Below are positions 11,111 through 19,600 of a stretch of DNA of 32,505 bases, piece after piece. The DNA lies in the NCBI GenBank assembly GCA_026260175.1, contig JAKCWW010006100.1:1092-33596 (forward strand). Direction: 5' to 3'. Under the pieces are notes generated by a model. That model searched no databases. It was not told where the DNA came from and saw only the letters and a list, made by a program, of their open reading frames with translations. The DNA comes from Reticulitermes lucifugus (Eukaryota > Arthropoda > Insecta > Blattodea > Rhinotermitidae). Every line of letters starts with the position of its first letter. The stretch's first letter is position 1. Made by a program: the position numbers and the translations under genes.

Positions 11111-11657
11111 GAACGTGACTGAGGAAAGATGGATGTGCAGTCCGTTTGGCATTGACGTCGAAGATTTGGCTGATGACATTTCAAGCACTGCTGGCCTTCA
11201 AGAGCAGCTCATCGATATCCAAAAGTACGAGACATGGCGCTATAATTTTCAAAAACAATTTTTGAGTGTGATCTGGGTCAAAGTGAAATAGGACAAACGA
11301 GTTGTTAGAAATTAAGTTATGAAAGATTTGCTACGCTTTTCCACAACCTGTTTGTGAGAAACAGGGGTTTCAGCACTTGTCATCACAGAAACTAAGCTTC
11401 GAAGCTGGCTACAACCACTGTATGTCTTTAAGATGCTGCTTTTAAAACACACGACCACAGCTTGAAGGAGTTTCAAAGCTTATGCAAAGCTAGGATTCAC
11501 ATTAACATACCGTAAATGTCTGAATGCTGTCATGCAAATATTTGTCCTTTGGCGAAACCGTTGTGGACGACCAAGTAAAGAATTATATTTTAATACTATT
11601 TTTGTTGCACAAGTTGCTGATACCGTAAGCGTTAGTTACAGTTTGATAAGAACAGTA

Positions 11658-11822
11658 CACAATCAAACCTCGATATAGCGCCACTATTTTAGCTTTTCAC
11701 GGCAATTTGTCGTGGTATATCGAGGGTGGCGGTAAGTTGATGTACTGTAGAATAGGGGATTTCTGTTCAGAGACTTTCATGGGCGCTAAGTGAGGGTGGC
11801 GCTATATCGGAGTCTGACTGTA
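11658..11822. mobile_element. pogo/Tigger-like MITE
   Basis: The left terminus is caatcaaacctcgatatagc followed by gccac. The right terminus is gtggc followed by gctatatcggagtctgactg. They are inverted repeats of about 25 bp with four differences. The form resembles the CAGTCAAACCTCGATATA ends of pogo/Tigger elements. TA dinucleotides lie at both edges (11,656-11,657 and 11,821-11,822), as expected for TA target sites, although two extra bases precede the left repeat. An internal tggtatatcgagggtggcgg (11,711-11,730) is a further partial inverted copy. No coding capacity. Confidence 0.65.
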
Positions 11823-11950
11823 CTTAACTTCTGAACAACAGTAAAGTAATTACAAGGAACTGCATTATTAATGCAGAACTGAACTGTGGGTCGCGAAGCT
11901 TATTCTGAAACTTCGTCTGAGTCTCCGTCGCAATAGGTTAAGAACCCCAG

Positions 11951-12322
11951 AAACCCTTCCCTAGACCAGCATTCAGACATTCGTTACACGTAGAATCCCG
12001 GGCGAGACGTAACGTGTTTTGAGGTTTGGGTTTCAGAGGGCTAATGGGACAATTACTCTATACAATGAATGTTTATGAGAAATTTTATATAACGCAGTTA
12101 CGAACATACTCTCTATTGAAAAGTTGCATAGTTAGTATGCTTTACCACGTGTTCCAAACTGAATTGTGACTCAGAAAGTAATTGTATGATTCAGAGCAAC
12201 AAAGTAGTCAGTAAGTTTAAAACCTCGGCCCAACAGAAGCTGCGAAAGTCAACGACAAAAATATTTTATTTTAGTTCTGTTGAAGGTATATTGAATGTGA
12301 TTTTAGAGCAAGGGATATTCGA
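11951..12322. other. sequence just upstream of the first coding exon; probable 5' UTR or promoter
   Basis: No clear TATA box or initiator could be assigned. An in-frame TGA at 12,281-12,283 precedes the proposed ATG, so the coding frame does not extend upstream. Any 5' UTR exon or transcription start cannot be placed from sequence alone. Confidence 0.4.
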
Positions 12323-12398
12323 ATGAACGCTAGTAGTATGCATCTTTATATCCATTTTATTATTAGCTCGCTTGCTGTTTTTCTTCTATTCGCAGAAG
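12323..12398 (+). CDS. kuz: kuz exon 1: signal peptide
   Basis: The exon encodes [19 protein letters not shown] followed by FLLFAE and one base of a split codon. It ends at a donor AAG|GTATAG. Joined to the exon at 16,245, the split codon becomes Ala. This gives an A-E-A signal-peptidase-like site followed by [17 protein letters not shown]10 proteins likewise have a signal peptide only a few residues before an LN.YI.HYE block. The phase fits, an in-frame TGA lies 40 bases upstream, and the hydrophobic core is clear. A second Met at 12,338 could be the real start. Without transcript data this remains a prediction. Unspliced, the frame would stop at 12,526. Confidence 0.72.
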
Positions 12399-15300
12399 GT
12401 ATAGAAGCCAAACACAGAAATGTTTGCTTGAATTTCAAGATCTTGAACCAGTCTGAATTAGATTTCATTGTCAGACTAAAGGATCGCTCCTATATGCGTT
12501 GGACGCATGTTCGTTTTGCTGAGTGATGCGGTTGCTGTTCTCTTACAGACAGAAGTTACGTAAGTCAAGAGAAATGTTTTATGGAATCTTAACGTTTGTT
12601 GAGACTCATTGCTGAATTTAACTTTAGAACAGAGAGTGATGTTATGAATGTCTGAAATATGCATCTTTGGCGTCTTTTTGTGAGTGATATGTTCTCTTCT
12701 TTTAAACACTGCCAACGTATAACGCAGAAGTAAAACAAGATTGAAAGTGGTGTACTCCGTGATGTAGTGCGGGCGGTGAACTTCACGGCCTGCCAGCTGT
12801 TCCCACAAGGGAAGAAGCAACATGTACCCATTGGATAAAAGGCTGGTTGGCCTTAGAGCTTGTCTGGATGCTGAGGAAAAGATAGAGCGTCCTTCTACCT
12901 TGTCCTGGCACTACACCGATTGATCTATTTCGACTTGTGGATAGTAACAAAGAATGAAAAGAACATATTTGTGGTTCCTGTCGCGTTTTCCTTTACTTTC
13001 TTGTCTGGGAAATATGCTTAATGTTCGTTGTAACAGACTTTGTTTGCAGCGTGAATCTGGCATCTAACAGAAAGCCATGAATCATTGCTTCGTGTTCGGT
13101 GCCCATTGTTGCGTGACTGTGACTGAGAGAAACAGACGCGTATGTATTCAACCGGAAAAGTTGTGGAGGAAGAAAAAAGAAGAATTGTGATCCGGGGTTC
13201 AGTTGGTGTTCTGTCTAAAGTCGTCTTCGGTGTTGGCTTGCGGATACGACCTATGTAATTACGTTAGCGATGTATCAGACGGAAGCCTAGAATGTCTTTG
13301 GGCCATTTCATTGAAGCTAGACCGTAGCTGTACTGAAAGCTGTAAATAAACTATCAGTCCAGTATCAGTTCAATACAGGAGGATGAAATCGAACTTGTAA
13401 CAGATTTCTCAAGAACACCTTGTCTTACAAGAGATTTTGAAAGATTTTTAAAGTACAGTGCAGTAAAGTAAAGTAAAGTAAAGTAAAGTAAAGTAAAGTA
13501 AAGTTGTATCTTTCCACGCATACGTAGGTACATAGGGCGAGTAGACGTATAACTCCACTCATTCGTAACCTCGGCGCTAGATGGAGGTGAGTGGTCAATA
13601 TCACATCCAAGCCTTTTTACTCCTGGGAAAGAAGCCCAGTGCCCATTGTGTAGTAGGCTGGGTTGGCCTCATAGTAGGTCTGGACGATTTGGAGAAGAGA
13701 AAAACCTCATACTGCTGTCGGGATTGGAACCCTGGATCGTCCAATCCGTATCCTAATCACTGTACAGCCTATCCTGTCCTGGCTGTCAACAGATTTTTGG
13801 AGGATATAAATATCTGTAGATTTTATTTGATTATTTTTTTCCTGGTGTGGCCAAGATTTAACAAATTGAAAGAAAATCATATCTGCCTTTGCAGCGTGAT
13901 ATCTGTACTGAGATTGACCATAGATTTAACACTGTAGCAAATTAAGGCAAAAAGTGTGACATGAAAAATAGAATTGCATATGAAAAATATTGTGTGCTCT
14001 TGGATTATGCCTTCCGTTATCATATGTGTATGTGTTGGCAAGTTTCAGAAATTCGGTAACATGCCGTTTGATTAAGCATTTGTTATATCTGTAAACAGGT
14101 ATACTTGAAATGCTTGGTGTATGTTTTCTTCATGTAGTTCGTGAAATAAACCCGTAACTGATGGGTTGGAACTTTCACCTGCCTTCATGTGTCATCTCTG
14201 AAACTACTAGATGAATTTTGATGAGATTTGATACAGAAGTCCAGTAAACTTCATTAAGCAAATTTATTTTTTTGTTGTTAATATTGGTGTGATAAAATCT
14301 CCACTTGACACGAAGCTCACATCAAACCTTATCAGTTTTGTCAGAGTACTTGTAGCTCATCATCCAGGGAAACAAGTATTTCACATAGCTGCTGGATATC
14401 AGCTTTGTATCAGCAGATCTGTCTAACAGATCAGCATCAGGTTTAGGGAGTTACGTAGAAGCAAAGAACACTATTATAACTTCTATTTGACTACACCTGT
14501 GCACCTTCCAAAGTCTGCTTTCAGTTCCACTGTTAATAATGAAATAGTTGATTGCCCTGCAAAGTAGTCTTTGTATGTCTTTGTATATGAGTACTTTGAC
14601 TCCATCCTTCCATTCTTGTTTCACGGATCTTGAATGCTTGACAATGAAGGTGGTGTATTCCTTCAGAACACTGGAAACCACTCAATCAGTGACATAATGG
14701 CACATCCCAGAACACCAGATTTCTTGTTTCATTTACTTACAGTGGCATTCGCTAAAACCATGAAGGGAGGTCACTCATTAGGAACATTTGATTTGTAAAA
14801 TCAGTGGGTTTATTCACTTAAACTTTAAGTACTAATTTTTCAGGTGCTTTAATTTGGGGGGGGGGGGCTGGAGAATGCACGTGTGTGGGTGTGTGTTTGT
14901 GGGCGGGCTGTAAAAAATGAATATGTAAATAGTTATTTGGTTGCTTAGAGATTGCTGGATGTAAGTGAAGCAAACTAGTAAGGATGGCCATAAAGTCCCT
15001 AGGCTTATTGTAGTATCCACTGACAACAGGTTATGACTTTCATAACATATTGTAGCATGAAATTATATGTTAGAACATAGAATAATATTGGACATTTATT
15101 ATAGCAACTAGGTGTGTATTTACTGAGACAGCTGGCCTACCAACGGTACGCATTTTTAGACTGAGAAGCCAGGATGCCGCATTTGCTTGAAACAAATATT
15201 AATTCCAAACAAGACCATTGTCACAGATCCAGAACCTGTGACACTGATTCACATCTGTACAGAATTCAGCCACTTTGGTTTTACTCCGCACCCCTTAGTC

Positions 15301-16659
15301 ACATTGTAATGACATTACAACAAAATGTAAAGAATGCTGGACATTCTGCAACCAATGAAAGAGAATGTAATGAGCCTCACCGACCTTTAACCTTATTATT
15401 ATATAAACCATGTGTAACATAAGTTTTATGGATCCTATTACACATCTCCTTCCTGCATTCTACACATCACCTGTGTAACACTGCAGAAATAAAGCAGTCT
15501 AGCATTGAACCCAGAGTCACTTGTTTTTAGAGGTTTACAACCAACCCTGTCAATTATGTGTAACACCATATCTCCATGCTAACCAGCAGGCAGTATCACA
15601 CAGCCTACCATCTCGCCAGATGTAGCCAAGGGCCTGGCTTTCCTGAGGTCAGCGATACAACGTTTTACTTTCTGCCTGGAGAAGTGCTACTTTAATGTAT
15701 CTGCTATTATTTAATTTTTAATAATGTTAGTGAAGAAGAAAGGGATAACAGGCTTTCTGCAACTGCACATATCGAAGGTTGTGGTCACAAAGTTTGTGCT
15801 CCTGCTGTGTGTTATTCAGGTGGTATAGGGTTCATGTCTTGGGCCAGAGACTGACTGAGTTTTGTCACCTTCTTCAGTCCTGGAAGGCAAGTTGTGGAAT
15901 AGTACCACAAATTACTCACAAATTTTTGTGTCATTTAGTGCTAATAATCTGAATCATTGCAGGCATTGTTAAATAACAAATAAATGAGTGAATAAATGCA
16001 ACTGGACAAGCATTTGTTTATTGGTTATTTAAAACCTCTCAAACCTTGGGTCTCCTAAACATAAAATAGGAATCATTAACGTGACACAATAGTGTACGGT
16101 GAAACTCCTATACAGTACTTGGTTGTTTACGAACTGTAACCAGTTTTATTCACCGTAATCCTGGTGTCATTTTTATCAGTAATTGTTTATCAGTAATTGT
16201 TGTAAATGTATTTTGGTTTGATAATTAATTTTTATTTGTTTCAGCAACAAGACTGAATGAGTACATCCAGCACTACGAAGAGCTGACATATGACCGTGAG
16301 GATGTGCACCGAAGTCACATTCGAGCACGGCGTTCTGTCACGCGAGACAATGCTGTCCATCTGCAGTTCATGTCCCATGGCCGTTCATTTAATATTCGGC
16401 TCAAAAGGGACTTATCCACATTCAGCAATAACTTGGTTGTGGTTGGACCAACTGGTCAGGTGGAGGATGTTGAGACATCACACATTTATCATGGTCACGT
16501 AATTGGTAAGTGCAGTTGTTGATTTCATGTATCCTGTTCATTATAAACAAGGCGCTCTGCACTCTTAGGAATAACAGTGTCAGCTGTTTGTTATCAATCT
16601 GGGAAACATACAAGAATTTTTTTGAGGTAGTCGTCATCATCATCATCATCGTCGTCGTC

Positions 16660-16691
<32 letters not shown>

Positions 16692-19600
16692 CAGCAGTGG
16701 CAGTGGCAGCAACAGCAAAATTCTTGATTCTTGTTTTATCTAATTTAATGTTACAGTCAAAAATGTCACAATATAGTATTGTTAATACTGTAATAAAGTA
16801 TTTGGGTACTATCTGAAATAATGCACAGTAGAACTTTAATTGGCAGAGACATTTACTGAAGAAATCAACATAGATAAATATGGTAATTGCTAATTCAAGG
16901 GACTGGAAAGATAAAAATGAAGAAATTTCCATTGAATGTTATGTGACTGTGTACTTTTATTTTGTGAAAATACCAGTTCATTCAAGGAGCTGGAATATCT
17001 GTCAGTATAGTGACTAGGCTGTGGGCTGGACAACCAGGGAACTGGGGTTTGATTCCCACTGGGGTCAAGAGCTCTTTCTTTTCTTGAAAGCATCCAGACC
17101 ACCTCCTGGGGGTCCATCCTGCCCCCTGTTCAGTGGGTACAAGGGAGTGAAGTTTGTGGGCCATCAAGTTGACCACTCACCTCCATCTCATTACAAGGTT
17201 AAGAGGGTGATGAGCTATATCTCCTCTTCTCAGTATGTCTTTGTGATATACTTAATTAAGCACAGGAACAACTTTATGTTTACCTTTTTACAAATGTACA
17301 GATTGACTGGAATTGAAGCAGAAAGTTGTCCTTTGAAAGGAAATAGAATCCAAGGAATATTATATTGATATAACTTTGCGCAAAAATGTAATTCTTTGAA
17401 AGTGTAGGCTGAAAATGGTGAAGTTTTGTAAATGTCGGTTTCAGTTACAATATTTATAAGATGCTGAAGAATAAGCTCATATGGTACAGTTGCTCCCCCC
17501 CCCTTCCCCACACAGAATTGTTTGTGGTTACACTCCAGAAAATCTTGCCAAAATTGACTTATCAGCTGCAATAAAAACAGACTGCATTTTGTTTTTTCTG
17601 TAGGCTGTTCAAAAAGTTCTGTACATCAGATTCACAGAAATACTTTTTTTGACATTTGTAGGACTCTGTGTGACTGATACATTTATTGGTTTCCCACACA
17701 TCTTGCCATATGCTGTGCTTTGTATATTAGATAGTAATTAATACGTTCAAAAGCTGGAAATATTATATGTGTTGCATTCATCAATTCTGCTGCCTTTCTT
17801 TTTCTCTGTGAACAAGTAATTTACACAAGTGACACTGTATTTATGTAACTGTTTTCATATGTGATAGAAAGCATGTGGTGCATGATTTATTTAATTTTTT
17901 GTAATTATCACAATGATACAAATTACTCTTAAGTTTGTTTTACAGTCTATAAACTTTCATTCCATGGTCTCCTTATGTATATGTTGTGTAAATGTTTGTG
18001 CTGATTGCTTCTAGGAGAAGCAGGAAGCTTTGTTTTTGGATCTGTAAGTGATGGAGTATTTGAGGGGAAAATTGTATCACCACATGGATCTTACTATGTG
18101 GAGAAAGCTCATCGTTATTTTCCAAACAATTCCAATAAAAGTTTCCACTCAGTAATATATTCTGAGGCTGACATTCTGGACCCATATGAACATTTACGAA
18201 CTGGTAAGTGGTCATGCTTTATTCTTTTCGTGAACCGTTGTGGTGATTGGAAAATAAAAATCTTAACTCATGAAATTTGTGTTAATTGATCATCTGGTAT
18301 GTATATTGAAGTTTACTTTGACTGTTGTAACTATAGTATGCCATACAAACAGAAATACGTTTTGATAAGATGCAAGCAACATGCTCGAAATTTACTTGAG
18401 TGTGAGATGATCCATTTCACCATCTCAGAACTTAAGTTCAATGGGAAAAGCATTTTTTGATAGCTGTAGTGTGAGTCAGATTTTTACCAACCCCTGTTTA
18501 ATGTAATTATGAAACAGAATACACATAATTATGACTTATTCTCAAAATCATATATTTGTTAACAGCAGCAAATAATGAAGTGTTTTGCTTTGTTTGTGTT
18601 TAAAACATGCTAAATGAAAAGGAGAAGAAACTCATCTTCCAAGTACGTTAAAAATTTAAATAAACAAAAATAAAAACTGCAGGGTTTATAAAAAACATTT
18701 CTATAAACTGCTCTAAATTATATAGTATGTAATATATTTATTACTGTGGCTAAATTATATGTTGTGTAATATATTTATTACTACTTCTGAATTGTATATT
18801 ATGTAATATATTTTTTACTACTTTCACTCATCTCTAGGTCATGTAGGTGGCTGTGGAATCAATGATGATATTGCACAGTGGATGGATCACATCCAAAACT
18901 CAGTAGAAGATGATCCTACCCCTCCTCCAGAACCAACCCAAGGGGCCACAGAGTCTCAGGCACCTGTTCCTCTTGTGATGGAGCTCCATGCGCCTCACAA
19001 TAAATACAGCCGTGAATTTAATGAGGGTAGCAGCAGTCATCATAGAAGTAAGCGTGCTACCAAACCCAAGGAGGAAAATAAGAACACGTGCTCACTCTTC
19101 ATACAGACTGATCCTCTAATATGGAGGCACATTTCAGAACAGGTAAGAGAGGGTGGCCTGGCAGTGAATGCAGTCTGTACACAGTTGGGAACTATGAGAA
19201 TGTAACAAGAATAGACAGGTTTTGGTGTACCTGTAAGGTCTGCCTTTACTACGTAACCATGGCTGGAAATCATCCTTCATTCAATCAGCCTAGGGAAACG
19301 AACGTGCAACAACAACATTCCTGGAGGCAGTTTGTAAGCCAGAAATTTGAATTACAAGATTTAAACTTATAATAATTTTGCAGTGTTATACCGGATTTTA
19401 TGTGCCTAGCTTCACACTGTGATGTACTTTAATTCCTAATCATTTTTGTGATGTATAAATTATTATTTTTAACCTTTTTTGTCATAAGTGACCGTATGCT
19501 GGTCTCTAACATATACTGGCAAATGGCCTAGCATGCCGCATGCTGGTCTATGCCTTTATTTATTGGCACACTGTGGTAAACTTAGTAAAGTAAATTATTT

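Larger units (their letters stand above)
10580..11450 (+). pseudogene. hAT transposase (C-terminal part), broken
   Basis: Before the SINE insertion the frame reads SFFTDLNLLLEDEVVEFL and then VEHVEEITFNDSYIPQ. After the SINE it continues with NVTEERWMCSPFGIDVED and then LQEQLIDIQ. This follows the HLE.L...F...FP / W..NPF / LQEELI.LQ order of the C-terminal half of Buster/ZBED-like hAT transposases. A stop follows at about 11,289. Shifted-frame remnants of the dimerisation region (CEKQGF; TKLRSWLQP) lie at about 11,360-11,430. Stops, frameshifts and a SINE insertion make it non-functional. Family assignment is by motif recognition. Confidence 0.68.
10036..11950 (+). mobile_element. decayed hAT-superfamily DNA transposon with nested insertions
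   Basis: The left end reads ctgggggttcttaac (10,036-10,050) and the right end gttaagaaccccag (11,937-11,950). These are inverted copies apart from one extra G. Subterminal gtgggtcgcc (left) and gtgggtcgcg (right) blocks recall the ggttctcaac...gggtcgcgaccc ends of Charlie/Buster-type hAT elements. The interior carries a hAT transposase remnant. No matching 8-bp target duplication was found, so the outer limits and the claim that both ends belong to one element are tentative. Confidence 0.5.
12399..16244 (+). other. kuz intron 1 (3.8 kb)
   Basis: It holds a reverse family A SINE (13,450-13,790), a phrase resembling retroposon 3' ends (ctgaaactactagatgaatt, about 14,199), a 12-G run, and a 14-bp tandem duplication next to the acceptor. 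The acceptor is tttgtttcag|ca. CpG frequency falls sharply inside this intron. No further coding exon was recognised. Confidence 0.65.
16506..18014 (+). other. kuz intron 2
   Basis: It contains a compound trinucleotide microsatellite (16,630-16,691) and a family A SINE (17,001-17,290). The acceptor is gcttctag|GA. A C-run lies near 17,496. No other feature was recognised. Confidence 0.7.

Noticed and set aside
12399-12526. Continuation of the signal-peptide frame past the donor site
   Set aside because: It reads into a stop without any family similarity, whereas splicing at 12,398 gives the conserved ADAM10 N-terminus in phase.
13581-13937. 118-codon plus-strand open frame
   Set aside because: It covers the reverse-oriented SINE family A copy 3 and has no protein-like features.
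16422-16932. Overlapping frames with Ile/Val/Tyr/Asp runs
   Set aside because: They are translations of the trinucleotide microsatellite, and the left part overlaps the real exon 2 on the other strand.
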